Made by a program: the position numbers and the translations under genes
Notes under the pieces: model-generated
The model's input: only the letters and a program-made list of their open reading frames with translations
Told to the model about the DNA's origin: nothing
Databases searched by the model: none
Shown: piece by piece, positions 19,713 to 28,566 of the stretch
How the letters are laid out: each line of letters opens with the position of its first letter
How positions within the stretch are numbered: position 1 is the stretch's first letter
Source of the DNA: Rhodocyclaceae bacterium
Lineage (GTDB): Bacteria; Pseudomonadota; Gammaproteobacteria; Burkholderiales; Rhodocyclaceae
DNA length: 64,000 nt
NCBI GenBank assembly: GCA_019455325.1
Contig: JACFMQ010000003.1
Location: forward strand, 310,001-374,000
Direction of reading: 5' to 3'

Positions 19713-20972
19713 TCAGACCAGCAGGCTCATCGGTTGCTCGATGTAGCCCTTGAACGCCGCCAGGAATTCGGCGCCGACCGCGCCGTCGACCACGCGGTGG
19801 TCGACGGACAGCGTGCAGTTCATCACCGTCGCCGCGACGACGGCGCCGTCCCTGACCACGGCGCGCGCCTCGCCGGCGCCGACCGCGAGGATGCAGGCCT
19901 GCGGCGGGTTGATGATGGCGGCGAACTCCCGCACGCCGAACATGCCGAGGTTGGAGATGGTGAAGCCGCCGCCCTGGTATTCGTCGGGGAGCAGCTTGCC
20001 CTGGCGCGCGCGCTCGGCGAGATCCTTGACCTCGGCCGAGACGGTGCCGAGGCTCTTGCTGTCCGCATCGCGCACCACCGGCGTGATCAGGCCGCTCGGC
20101 GTGGCGACGGCGACCGAAACGTCGACGCTGCGGTGACGATGGATCGCCGACTCCGTCCAGGCGGCATTGGCCATCGGCACCTTCTTCATGGCGCCGGCCA
20201 CCGCCTTGACGACGAAGTCGTTGACCGACACGCGGACCTCGGGCAGCACGCCGTTGATCTGCCGGCGCAGCGCCAGCAGCGCGTCGAGCTGGCAGTCGAC
20301 GCTCAGATAGAAGTGCGGGATCTGCTGCTTCGACGCCGACAGGCGCTGGGCGATCACCCGGCGCATCGAGGAATGCGGAATCTCCTCGTAGCTCCGGGCC
20401 GCGGCGGGAGCCGCCGCCGGCGTACTCGCGGGGCTGGCGGCGGCAGGCGCGGCGGCCGCCTGCCGGGCGAGGCGCGCGGCTTCGATGTCGCGCTTGACGA
20501 TCCGCCCGTTGGGGCCGGAGCCCTGCACCTGCGCCAGGTCGACGCCGTTCAGCAGCGCCAGGTTCCTGGCCAGCGGGCTGGCGAAGATTCTGCCGCCGCG
20601 CGCGGCGGCGTCGGCCGGAGCTTTCGCTTCCGTCAGCGCCACGGCGGGCGGCGCCGCCGCTGCCGGTGCCGCCGGCTGCGCCGGCGAAGCCGCGGCCGGA
20701 ACGGCCGTGTCGACAGCGGCCGGCAGTGTTTCTCCGGCCTGCAGGATGATGCCCATCGGCGCGCCGACCGCCACGCACGCGCCGTCCGCTACATAGCGTC
20801 TGGCGAGGACGCCTTCGGCCTCGGCTTCCAGTTCGAGGACCGCCTTGTCGGTTTCGATCTCGGCGACGATCTCGCCCTTGCCCACGGCGTCGCCCTCGTT
20901 CTTCAGCCAGCGCGCAAGAATTCCCTCGGTCATCGACGTCGATACCGAAGGCATGATGATTTCAGTGGCCAC
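19713..20972 (-). CDS. Dihydrolipoamide acyltransferase (E2) with one lipoyl domain
   Basis: The product is 419 residues. One lipoyl domain lies at 1-78 with the lipoylated lysine in ETDKAVLELEAEA. An Ala/Pro-rich linker follows, then an E3/E1-binding domain at about 130-165 (ASPLARNLALLNGVDLAQV), a second linker and the catalytic domain from about 200 with the signature SVDHRVVDGAVG. It passes the acyl group from E1 to CoA. It sits between E1 (16 bases upstream) and E3 (11 bases downstream). In Azoarcus anaerobius a similar complex is proposed to act on 2-hydroxy-1,4-benzoquinone; the acyl group here is inferred. Confidence 0.9.
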   Translation of the reverse strand: MATEIIMPSVSTSMTEGILARWLKNEGDAVGKGEIVAEIETDKAVLELEAEAEGVLARRYVADGACVAVGAPMGIILQAGETLPAAVDTAVPAAASPAQPAAPAAAAPPAVALTEAKAPADAAARGGRIFASPLARNLALLNGVDLAQVQGSGPNGRIVKRDIEAARLARQAAAAPAAASPASTPAAAPAAARSYEEIPHSSMRRVIAQRLSASKQQIPHFYLSVDCQLDALLALRRQINGVLPEVRVSVNDFVVKAVAGAMKKVPMANAAWTESAIHRHRSVDVSVAVATPSGLITPVVRDADSKSLGTVSAEVKDLAERARQGKLLPDEYQGGGFTISNLGMFGVREFAAIINPPQACILAVGAGEARAVVRDGAVVAATVMNCTLSVDHRVVDGAVGAEFLAAFKGYIEQPMSLLV

Positions 20973-20988
20973 ATTCCCTCCTTGCGAT

Positions 20989-23196
20989 TCAGGCCGCGGA
21001 CGCTGCGTCGGCAGCGACGGGGCGTCCCATGTCGGCCATCATCCGCGCGAACCCGGCGCGGATCTCTTCCAGCCCGACGAAGGCGGCGCGTTCGAGGACC
21101 TTGGATACGGAGGGCGATGCCTCGCCCCCGTGGATGCGCTGCACGGGTTGATCCAGATGGTCGAAGAAGCGGCGCTGGATCTCGTCGGTGACCATCGCGC
21201 CGTAGGAGACCGTCAGCGGGCTCTGTTCCAGGACCACGACGCTGTTGGTTTTCCGGATGCTCTCGCCGATCGTCGCCCAGTCGAGGCCGGCGCGGTCGAG
21301 CGAGCGCAGGTCGATGATCTCGGCGTCGACGCCCATGTCCTCGGCGGCCTGCAGCGCCAGGCGCGTCATCGCCAGGTAGGTGAGGACGGTGAAGGCGCTG
21401 CCCTTCCGCACCACCTTGGCCTTGCCGAGCGGAATGCAGTAGTCGAGGTCTTCCTGCGGCCCCGGTCCGCCGACGTTGTAGAGATCGGTGTGCTCGATCA
21501 CCAGCACCGGGTCGTCGCACTTGAGGGCGCTGTTCATCAGGCCGACGTAGTCGAACGGCGTCGACGGCGCGACGATGCGCCAGCCCGGCCACATCGCGTA
21601 CATGCCGGCCGGGTCCATGGAGTGCTGCGACCCGTAGCCCGTGCCCATCGCGCACTTGGTGCGCAGGACGAGCGGCACCGCCGAATCGCCGCCGAACATG
21701 TGGCGGGCCTTGCCGATCTGGTTGAACAACTGGTCGGCGGCGACGAGCGCGAAGTCGGCGTACATCAGCTCGACCACCGGGCGGTACGAGCCCTCGACGG
21801 CGACGCCGCCGGCGAGGCCGACGAAGCCCTGCTCGGCGATCGGCGTCGGAATGATCCGGTCCGGGAAACGATCGGCCAGCCCCTTGGTGGCGCCGTTCGT
21901 TCCGCCCTTGAGGCGGTGGATGTCCTCGCCCATGCAGAAGATGCGTTCGTCGGTTTCCATGCGGCGCCCCATGACCCTGGCCACGGCGTCGATGAACTTC
22001 ATCTCGCCGACCGGGCCGCTGGCCGTTTCCAGTTCCTCGAAGCGGGCGCCGGCGAATTCCGACAGGTCGCCGCGCAGGCCCTGGTCGCGGAATTCCGGCT
22101 TCGGCCAGAGCGCCGGCCGGATGCGGCGCTTGGCGCCCTCGCCTTCGGTCAGGCGCGCCGCGGTCTCCTGCATCGCCTCGGTGCAGTGCCGGCGGATCGC
22201 CTGATTCTCTTCCGCCGTCAGCCACTTGAGGCGGATCATTTCGCGGACCGTCCGTTCCAGCGGGTCCTTCTCCATCCACGAGCTTTCCTCGTCCTTCGGG
22301 CGGTAGCCGAAGGCGCTCCCCGGCACCGAGCCGCCATGGTGGAAGTAGCGGTAGACGATCGCCTCGATGATCGTCGGCCCCTGGCCCGCGCGCATCCGCT
22401 CGATCGCCATCGCCGACGCCAGGCGGACCGCGACCGGGTCCATGCCGTCGACGCGATAGGCGGGAATGGCGTAGGCGCCGCCGCGCGAGGACAGGCGCGT
22501 TTCCTTGGTCTCCTCTTCCAGCGTGGTCGACACCGCGTAGCCGTTGTTCTCGATGAAGAAGCAGATCGGCAGATCCCACAGCGCCGCCAGGTTCATCGAC
22601 TCGGGGACCGCGCCGATGTTCACGCCGCCGTCGCCGAAGAAGGTGAAGGTCACCTCGCCCTTGTTGCGGCGCTTCTGCGCCCACGCCAGGCCGTTGGCGA
22701 TCGGCACGCCGCCGCCGACGATGGCGTTGGTGCCCATGGCGCCGGCCTCGACCCAGCGCAGATGCATCGAGCCGCCGCGGCCCTTGCAGAAGCCGTCGGC
22801 GAGCCCGAGGATTTCCGCCAGCGTGCGGTAGAGGAAGTCGTGGACGGTCTGCGGCAGCGGCGCCCGGCGCGGATCGTAGTCCGCCGAGTCGATGTGGCGC
22901 ATGCCCTTGACCAGGAACTGGTGGTGGCCGCGGTGGGCGCCGGTGATCATGTCGTTCGATCCGAGCAGCATGATCGGCGCCACCGCGCCGCCTTCCTGGC
23001 CGATGCTGGAATGCGCCGGCCCATGCACCAGCCCGGCCTTTTCGAGGTTCAGCACGGCCTCCTCGAAGGCGCGGACGACGTGCATGTAGTAGACCATGCG
23101 CAACAGCTCGGCCTGTCCGAGCTTCTTCCAGTCGGCCGGCGTCGATACGACTTCGAGCCAGGGCTCGACGTAATTCAGGTGCGTGATTTTCGGCAT
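20989..23196 (-). CDS. Fused E1 alpha-beta thiamine-diphosphate dehydrogenase
   Basis: The product is 735 residues and joins both E1 subunits in one chain. Residues 1 to about 345 are E1 alpha, with TPP binding in FGDGGVNIG and ENNGYAVST and the His-rich GAHRGHHQFLVKG segment. Residues about 395-735 are E1 beta (FCMGEDIH, AEQGFVGLAGG, RIVAPSTPFDY). It would decarboxylate or cleave its substrate on TPP and load the acyl group on E2. Split E1 genes are more common. The first gene of a sigma-54 operon divergent from the molybdenum enzyme, it fits the bqd-type ring-cleavage complex of anaerobic resorcinol degraders. Assignment to that pathway is inference. Confidence 0.88.
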   Translation of the reverse strand: MPKITHLNYVEPWLEVVSTPADWKKLGQAELLRMVYYMHVVRAFEEAVLNLEKAGLVHGPAHSSIGQEGGAVAPIMLLGSNDMITGAHRGHHQFLVKGMRHIDSADYDPRRAPLPQTVHDFLYRTLAEILGLADGFCKGRGGSMHLRWVEAGAMGTNAIVGGGVPIANGLAWAQKRRNKGEVTFTFFGDGGVNIGAVPESMNLAALWDLPICFFIENNGYAVSTTLEEETKETRLSSRGGAYAIPAYRVDGMDPVAVRLASAMAIERMRAGQGPTIIEAIVYRYFHHGGSVPGSAFGYRPKDEESSWMEKDPLERTVREMIRLKWLTAEENQAIRRHCTEAMQETAARLTEGEGAKRRIRPALWPKPEFRDQGLRGDLSEFAGARFEELETASGPVGEMKFIDAVARVMGRRMETDERIFCMGEDIHRLKGGTNGATKGLADRFPDRIIPTPIAEQGFVGLAGGVAVEGSYRPVVELMYADFALVAADQLFNQIGKARHMFGGDSAVPLVLRTKCAMGTGYGSQHSMDPAGMYAMWPGWRIVAPSTPFDYVGLMNSALKCDDPVLVIEHTDLYNVGGPGPQEDLDYCIPLGKAKVVRKGSAFTVLTYLAMTRLALQAAEDMGVDAEIIDLRSLDRAGLDWATIGESIRKTNSVVVLEQSPLTVSYGAMVTDEIQRRFFDHLDQPVQRIHGGEASPSVSKVLERAAFVGLEEIRAGFARMMADMGRPVAADAASAA

Positions 23197-23275
23197 CCTC
23201 GTCTCTCGTTGATGGTGTAAGGAACGGAAGCGGTCTGGGTACTTCCGGTTTCGCTATCGGCAATGGCGGCGAATG

Positions 23276-23292
23276 CGCAAGATGCATGCCAA
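23276..23292 (-). promoter_or_regulatory. Sigma-54 promoter of the E1-E2-E3-activator operon
   Basis: Read on the minus strand the site is TTGGCAT-GCATC-TTGCG, with GG and GC ten bases apart. It lies about 80 bp upstream of the E1 start and points away from the molybdenum-enzyme promoter at 23642. Confidence 0.8.
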
Positions 23293-23368
23293 ACCGCTAT
23301 TCGCCGCCCAATGCCTTGATCCGACGGGAGATTTCCAAGTCCGGCGAGAACCGCCGGCGCGCCGGCCG

Positions 23369-23393
23369 CGCGACACCTGTCGCACGGTGCGAC
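23369..23393. promoter_or_regulatory. Shared activator site 1 in the divergent region
   Basis: On the minus strand 23384-23369 reads TGCGACA-GG-TGTCGCG, the best match to the regulon dyad. It overlaps a second dyad GTCGCA-CGG-TGCGAC at 23379-23393. It lies about 80 bp behind the minus-strand sigma-54 promoter and about 250 bp behind the plus-strand one, so it can serve both. Confidence 0.65.
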
Positions 23394-23539
23394 TGCGTTC
23401 GCGAGACGCGGACGAGACGCCGCGCAGTTCGGCGGACGTCGACGCGGCGGGGTCGCGGCCCGGCGCGCGAGGTCGGCGCCGGGCCGCGCCCGTCGCGCGG
23501 CCGCGGACTGAATCAGGTGTCGTGCAGGATGAGATTCAC

Positions 23540-23572
23540 GTCGCAGCGTGCGACGCGGATTGCGCGTCGCAC
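23540..23572. promoter_or_regulatory. Shared activator site 2 in the divergent region
   Basis: Two overlapping dyads are seen: GTCGCA-GCG-TGCGAC (23540-23554) and 10-base arms GTGCGACGCG / CGCGTCGCAC (23548-23557 and 23563-23572). The block lies 70-100 bp upstream of the sigma-54 promoter of the molybdenum enzyme. The whole region 23197-23747 holds no gene. Confidence 0.6.
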
Positions 23573-23640
23573 CCTTGCATCCGCCGCAGGCCGGAAAAAC
23601 AAAATCCGAAAAAACATCCGCTTAGCGCAGCGCCTGCCCG

Positions 23641-23656
23641 CTGGTACGGATATTGC
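23641..23656 (+). promoter_or_regulatory. Sigma-54 promoter of the molybdenum hydroxylase operon
   Basis: CTGGTAC-GGATA-TTGCG has GG and GC ten bases apart and differs from TGGCAC-N5-TTGC in one base. It lies about 90 bp upstream of the start codon. Confidence 0.8.
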
Positions 23657-23747
23657 GCCTGTGCATGCGTCAGTGCGGCCGGCGAGACGCAAGGTCCGCG
23701 CGGCTGCAGAATTGAACGGATACAACAAAGGTAGGAGGCATAGGAGC

Positions 23748-26700
23748 ATGAAAAAAGCGGTGCTTAAAACGATCCTGTTCGGCGTGACGCACATCCTCAG
23801 ACGCATGGCGAAGAAGTACCCGGCCTTCAAGGCCGAGATGAAGCGCCACGACTGTGTCGTGCAGATCAGGTTGAAGGACGGCAGCCTTGGCCGTCATTAC
23901 GTTTTCCGGAACGGTACGGTCGATTCGCAGGCAGGCATCCACGCGCAGCCGGACGTGAGCCTGATCTTCAAGGATCTGCGCACCGCGCTCTCGTTCCTGC
24001 GGCCCAAGGCCGACCAGGGGGAAATCCTCAACGCCGCCAAGAATTTCCGGGTCATGGTCATCGGCCGCGACGAGCTGAGCGTCTGGTTCATGCAGTTGAT
24101 GAACCGGATCCAGACCGAATCGCTGCAACTGGGCACGCCGATGCCCGACGGCACCGTCCGCTACACCACCAACACCAACGGCGGCCCGCTGTTCGTCTAC
24201 GTGAAGGACGGGAAGATCGTCCGCATGACGCCGATCGAGCTGGACGACGCGGACGCCGCCTCCTGGACGGTCGAGGCGCGCGGCAGGCGCTTCTCGCCGC
24301 GCCGGAAGTCCACGCTCAGCCCGCACGCGGTGGCGTTGAAGTCGATGGTCTATTCGGACAAGCGCCTCCTCTACCCGATGAAGCGCGTCGACTTCGACCC
24401 GAACGGCGAGCGCAATCCCCAGAACCGCGGCATCTCCGGCTACGAGCGGATCAGTTGGGACGAGGCGCTGGACATCGTCGCCAGCGAGATCAAGCGCATG
24501 AAGAAGGAACACGGCCCGGGCGCGATCGCCATCCCGATGCCGTCGCATCACCAGTGGGGCAACATCGGCTACTACCTGAGCGCCCTGCTGCGCTTCGGCA
24601 ACCTGATCGGCTTCACCCGCGTGCACCCCAACCCCGACAGTTGGGAAGGCTGGTACTGGGGCGCCATGCACCACTTCGGCAACGCGCTGCGCCTCGGCGT
24701 GCCGAGCTTCTACGGAACGGTCGAGGACTGCCTCCAGGAGGCCGAGCAGATCGTCTTCTGGTCGAGCGACCCCGAGTCGACGAACGGCCTCTACGCCGGT
24801 TTCGAGGGCACGCAGCGCCGCCTGTGGGCGAAGGAGCTGGGCATCGAGTTCGTGCACATCGACCCGCACCTCAACCCGACCGCGCAGCTTCTCGGCGGCA
24901 AGTGGATCTCGATCCGCCCGGCGACCGACGCGGCGCTGGCGGCGGCCATCATGTACGTCTGGGTCACGGAAGACCTTTACGACAAGGACTACGTCGCCCA
25001 GCGCACGACCGGCTTCGACGAGTGGCGCGACTACCTGCTCGGCAACACCGACGGCGTCGCCAAGACGCCGGAGTGGCAGGAAAGCGAGACCAGCGTGCCG
25101 GCGCACGTCTGCCGCGCGCTGGCGCGCTCCTGGGGCAGGAAGAAGACCTACCTGTCGGCCGGCGGCCTCGGCGCCGGCTGGGGTGGCGCCTGCCGCTCGG
25201 CCACCGGCTCGCAGTGGGCGCGCAGCATGATCCTGATGATGGCGATGCAGGGCTGGGGCAAGCCGGGCATCAACTTCGGCAACCTGCAGTTCGGTTCGCC
25301 GCTCGACTACGAGTTCTATTTCCCGGGCTATGCCGAGGGCGGCATCTCCGGCGAGATCGCCTTCACGGCGTCGGCCATCAACAACTACCAGCGCATGCCG
25401 CATCTCATCACCATGAACCCGGTGAAGCAGATGATCCCGCGCCAGCGGCTGCCGGAAGCGATCATCGACGGCAAGTCCACCGGCTACATGTGGGACGGCG
25501 CGTCGATGGAAGCGCAGTTCGCGCCGTTCGACTACCCGATGCCCGGCTACTCGAAGATCCACATGATCTACCGCTACGGCGGCTCGTCCTTCGGCACGAT
25601 CGCGAAGTCGAGCCGCTTCGAGCAGTCCTATCGCCACCCGTCGGTCGAATGCGTGGTCAACCAGTCGATCTGGTTCGAGGGCGACGCGCGCTACGCCGAC
25701 ATCATCCTGCCGGCGTGCACCTCGTTCGAGCGCTGGGACATCAGCGAATGGGCGAACTGCAGCGGCTACATCCACCACAACAACTCGCAGTTGAACCACC
25801 GCATCGTCACCCTGCAGCACAAGTGCATCGAGCCCCTGGGGGAGTCGAAGTCGGACTATCAGATCTACCTGGAAATCCTTCACCGGCTGGGCCTCGGGGC
25901 GATGTTCTCGGAAGGCTGCAGCGAGCTCGACTGGTGCAAGCGCGTCTTCGATTCGACCGACCTTCCGAAGTACATCAGTTGGGGAGAGTTCGTGAAGAAG
26001 GGCTACTACGTCGTGCCGGCGGAGCCCGAGGCGACGCGCACCGCGGTCTCCATGCGCTGGTACGCCGAGGGCCGGCACAAGGACGTTCCCGAGCCGCACC
26101 CGCTGCCTTCGCAGTTCTCCGGCGAGTACGGCAAGGGCCTGGAAACCCAGTCCGGCAAGCTCGAATTCGTCTCGTCGTCGCTCAGGCGCGGGCAGGCGGA
26201 CAACCCCGAGCGGCCGGCGCTCAACCGCTACATGCCGCCGTGGGAAGGGCTGCACAGCAAGGAGCTGTTCGAGAAATATCCGCTGCAGATGATCTCGACC
26301 CACCCGCGCTACAGCTTCCACACCTACGGCGACGGCAAGGACAGCTCCCTCAACGACGTCGACGATCACCGCATCTTCATCGGCGGCTATTACTACTGGG
26401 TGATGAAGGTCAATCCGGAGGACGCCCGCCGGCGCGGCATCAAGCACCGCGACCTGATCCGCGTCTTCAACGAGCGCGGCTCGGTGATCTTCGTCGCCGA
26501 CGTCACACCGCTCGTCGGCCGCGGAATCATGAAGACCTTCGAGTCGAACGCCGACTTCGACCCGGTGCCGTCGGCGGGGCCCGAAGGTTTCTCCGACCGC
26601 TCCGGCTGCGCCAACGTGCTCACCTCGCCGCGGCCGCAGCAGCGGGGTACGGAAGGCATGGCCGCCAACTCCTGCCTGGTCGAGATGGAGGTGTGGACGC

Positions 26701-26798
26701 CGCCGGCGGATCTCAAGCCGAAGGTGCAGATCAAGGACATGGCCCCGGCCAACCAGCGCCCCGCGGGAAGGCGGGCCGGCATCGCGGCGGCGGCCTGA
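23748..26798 (+). CDS. Molybdopterin hydroxylase large subunit, transhydroxylase/resorcinol hydroxylase type, with SCP2-like N-terminus
   Basis: The product is 1016 residues. From about residue 150 it closely follows the large subunit of pyrogallol-phloroglucinol transhydroxylase (about 875 residues in Pelobacter acidigallici). It keeps the active-site histidines (His267/His268 in PSHHQWGN) and the Asp-Ser pair whose serine binds molybdenum (Asp297-Ser298 in NPDSWEGW). There is no Tat signal and no N-terminal iron-sulfur motif, as in transhydroxylase. Residues about 35-130 instead resemble a sterol-carrier-protein-2 domain (VFRNGTVDSQAGIHAQPDV). Together with the ferredoxin-like subunit downstream it should hydroxylate a dihydroxybenzene such as resorcinol to hydroxyhydroquinone. 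The substrate is inferred from the linked E1-E2-E3 complex. AGGAGGCATAGGAGC precedes the ATG. Confidence 0.88.
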   Translation: MKKAVLKTILFGVTHILRRMAKKYPAFKAEMKRHDCVVQIRLKDGSLGRHYVFRNGTVDSQAGIHAQPDVSLIFKDLRTALSFLRPKADQGEILNAAKNFRVMVIGRDELSVWFMQLMNRIQTESLQLGTPMPDGTVRYTTNTNGGPLFVYVKDGKIVRMTPIELDDADAASWTVEARGRRFSPRRKSTLSPHAVALKSMVYSDKRLLYPMKRVDFDPNGERNPQNRGISGYERISWDEALDIVASEIKRMKKEHGPGAIAIPMPSHHQWGNIGYYLSALLRFGNLIGFTRVHPNPDSWEGWYWGAMHHFGNALRLGVPSFYGTVEDCLQEAEQIVFWSSDPESTNGLYAGFEGTQRRLWAKELGIEFVHIDPHLNPTAQLLGGKWISIRPATDAALAAAIMYVWVTEDLYDKDYVAQRTTGFDEWRDYLLGNTDGVAKTPEWQESETSVPAHVCRALARSWGRKKTYLSAGGLGAGWGGACRSATGSQWARSMILMMAMQGWGKPGINFGNLQFGSPLDYEFYFPGYAEGGISGEIAFTASAINNYQRMPHLITMNPVKQMIPRQRLPEAIIDGKSTGYMWDGASMEAQFAPFDYPMPGYSKIHMIYRYGGSSFGTIAKSSRFEQSYRHPSVECVVNQSIWFEGDARYADIILPACTSFERWDISEWANCSGYIHHNNSQLNHRIVTLQHKCIEPLGESKSDYQIYLEILHRLGLGAMFSEGCSELDWCKRVFDSTDLPKYISWGEFVKKGYYVVPAEPEATRTAVSMRWYAEGRHKDVPEPHPLPSQFSGEYGKGLETQSGKLEFVSSSLRRGQADNPERPALNRYMPPWEGLHSKELFEKYPLQMISTHPRYSFHTYGDGKDSSLNDVDDHRIFIGGYYYWVMKVNPEDARRRGIKHRDLIRVFNERGSVIFVADVTPLVGRGIMKTFESNADFDPVPSAGPEGFSDRSGCANVLTSPRPQQRGTEGMAANSCLVEMEVWTPPADLKPKVQIKDMAPANQRPAGRRAGIAAAA

Positions 26799-26843
26799 AG
26801 TCGGCGCCGCCCCGGAACAACAGAATCAGGAAGGGTTGCTATC

Positions 26844-27686
26844 GTGAAAAAGTGGAACCTCATCATCGACGTGGCGAAGTGCGAGAACTGCAACAACTGC
26901 ATGCTGACCACGCGCGACGAACACGTCGGAAACGACTTTCCCGGCTATGCGGCGCCGCAGCCGGTGCATGGGCACAACTGGATCAAGATCCATCGCCAGG
27001 TGCGCGGCGACGGCGCCATGGTCGACGCCGCCTACCGGCCGACCACCTGCAATCACTGCGACAACGCGCCGTGCATCGCCAAGGCGGGCGACGGCTCGGT
27101 CTACAAGCGCAAGGACGGCATCGTCATCATCGATCCGCAGCGCGCCAAGGGACGCAAGGACATCGTCTCCGCCTGCCCCTACGGCGCGATTTTCTGGAAC
27201 GAGGAGCTGCAGTTGCCGCAGAAATGGATCTTCGATGCGCATCTGCTCGATCAGGGCTGGAAACAGCCGCGCTGCGCGCAGTCCTGCCCGACCGGCGTGT
27301 TCCGGGCGCTCTGCGTCGAGGATGAAGAAATGCAGGCGATCGTGAAGAAGGACAGGCTCGAGGTCCTGCGGCCCGAACTCGGGACCCGCCCGCGCGTTTA
27401 CTACCGGAACCTCTTCCGCTTCAACAAGTGCTTCATCGGCGGCACGGTCGTCGCGGAGAGCGACGGGCAGGTGGACTGCGTGCTCGACGCCGAGGTGGTG
27501 CTCAAGCGCGGCGACGCCGCTCTGGCGACGGCCCGCTCCGACGCCTTCGGCGACTTCAAGTTCGACGGTCTCGATGCGAACAGCGGGGAGTATTCCGTCG
27601 AGGTTTCGCATCCGGCCTTCGGCAAGGCGAATTCGGGCGTCAGTCTGACGGACAGCCGCTACATCGGCACCCTCCGGCTGGGCTGA
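26844..27686 (+). CDS. Transhydroxylase-type iron-sulfur small subunit
   Basis: The product is 280 residues. Residues 1-195 form a ferredoxin-like electron-transfer domain with cysteine clusters CENCNNC, CNHCDNAPC, the CP of SACPYGA and CAQSCP, enough for three [4Fe-4S] clusters. Residues about 198-280 are an immunoglobulin/transthyretin-like beta domain (GGTVVAES… SYIGTLRLG region), as in the small subunit of transhydroxylase, which has the same two-part build. The start is GTG at 26844 with AGGAAGG about ten bases upstream. It lies 45 bases behind the large subunit gene. It passes electrons to or from the molybdenum site. Confidence 0.88.
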   Translation: MKKWNLIIDVAKCENCNNCMLTTRDEHVGNDFPGYAAPQPVHGHNWIKIHRQVRGDGAMVDAAYRPTTCNHCDNAPCIAKAGDGSVYKRKDGIVIIDPQRAKGRKDIVSACPYGAIFWNEELQLPQKWIFDAHLLDQGWKQPRCAQSCPTGVFRALCVEDEEMQAIVKKDRLEVLRPELGTRPRVYYRNLFRFNKCFIGGTVVAESDGQVDCVLDAEVVLKRGDAALATARSDAFGDFKFDGLDANSGEYSVEVSHPAFGKANSGVSLTDSRYIGTLRLG

Positions 27687-27746
27687 CCGGCAGCAGGATG
27701 AACGTGCTCCGATCGACATTTCATCGCGGCAGCGAAAGCGACGTCC

Positions 27747-28340
27747 ATGACAGCCAATGACCGGCAACTGCAGGCGGACGCCGCTTCGCTCGCCGCGCCC
27801 AGCCTGCCCGGCCTGCGGGGCACCGACCACATCGGCTTCACGGTGCCGGATCTGCAGGAGGCCACCGATTTCTTCGTCGATGTGATCGGCTGCGAGGCGT
27901 TCTACGATCTCGGGCCGTTCCAGGCCGACGACGACTGGATGACGACGCACCTCAACGTGAACCGGCGCGCGGTGATGCGCAGGCTCCGCTTCTTCCGCTG
28001 CGCCAACGGTTCGAACTTCGAGGTGTTCGAATACGAATCCCCCGACCAGAATCCGGCGCAGCCGAGGAACAGCGACATCGGCGGGCACCACCTGGCCTTC
28101 TATGTCGACGACATGGACGCGGCCGTCGCCTACCTGCGCGCCAGGGGCGTGCGCGTTCTCGGCGAACCGACGGTGCGAGACAGCGGGCCGAGCGCCGGCC
28201 AGGCCTGGGTCTATTTCCTGGCGCCCTGGGGCATGCAGTTGGAGCTGGTCAGCTATCCGGACGGGAAGGGCTACGAGCGGACGACAGCGCGCAGGCTCTG
28301 GGATCCGCGCTTTCCGGGGAAGACGGACGCGCCGGACTAG
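27747..28340 (+). CDS. VOC (glyoxalase/extradiol dioxygenase-like) superfamily protein
   Basis: The product is 197 residues with a paired beta-alpha-beta-beta-beta fold: the first half starts GTDHIGFTVPDLQEATDFF, the second GGHHLAFYVDDMDAAVAYL. The histidines in these two starts and the Glu in MQLELVSYP are placed as metal ligands. VOC proteins include isomerases, dioxygenases and quinone- or thiol-conjugate lyases. It follows the molybdenum enzyme genes by 60 bases in the same direction and is the last gene before a new sigma-54 promoter. A role on hydroxyquinone or ring-opened intermediates is likely but not defined. Confidence 0.8.
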   Translation: MTANDRQLQADAASLAAPSLPGLRGTDHIGFTVPDLQEATDFFVDVIGCEAFYDLGPFQADDDWMTTHLNVNRRAVMRRLRFFRCANGSNFEVFEYESPDQNPAQPRNSDIGGHHLAFYVDDMDAAVAYLRARGVRVLGEPTVRDSGPSAGQAWVYFLAPWGMQLELVSYPDGKGYERTTARRLWDPRFPGKTDAPD

Positions 28341-28363
28341 CTGCGCAGGCGCCGGCCGCCCGT

Positions 28364-28385
28364 CTCAATGCGACAGGTGTATGAG
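28364..28385 (+). promoter_or_regulatory. Activator site upstream of the outer-membrane channel gene
   Basis: The site contains TGCGACA-GG-TGTATGA (28369-28384), a regulon dyad with a degenerate right half, framed by CTCA and TGAG. It is about 85 bp upstream of the sigma-54 promoter. A closely similar element occurs at 29579-29602. Confidence 0.55.
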
Positions 28386-28468
28386 AAGAAAATTTCTGGC
28401 GACGCTCCCGAGAAACCTCCCACCATGAAAATCAACAAATAATCAGCAAGTTACATCCTCTTCCGCGA

Positions 28469-28485
28469 ATGGCACGGAACTTGAG
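28469..28485 (+). promoter_or_regulatory. Sigma-54 promoter of the outer-membrane channel gene
   Basis: ATGGCAC-GGAAC-TTGAG keeps the -24 element exactly; the -12 element is TTGA in place of TTGC. The same TTGA variant is seen at 29709. Confidence 0.65.
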
Positions 28486-28566
28486 TAACCGGTAAGGCAG
28501 TTTCGATGTTCATGAACGCCTTGTGGCAGCGGTCGCTGCCAACGGTCAATTCAAAGGAGGAATGTA

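Noticed and set aside
18304-23196. The E1-E2-E3 genes as the housekeeping pyruvate dehydrogenase
   Set aside because: E1 is a fused alpha-beta type unlike the single-chain AceE of betaproteobacteria, and the operon has a sigma-54 promoter and ends in an activator gene.
23748-26798. The molybdenum enzyme as a nitrate reductase or formate dehydrogenase
   Set aside because: It lacks the N-terminal iron-sulfur motif of those enzymes and carries the Asp-Ser-Trp-Glu-Gly-Trp stretch and small-subunit build of transhydroxylase.
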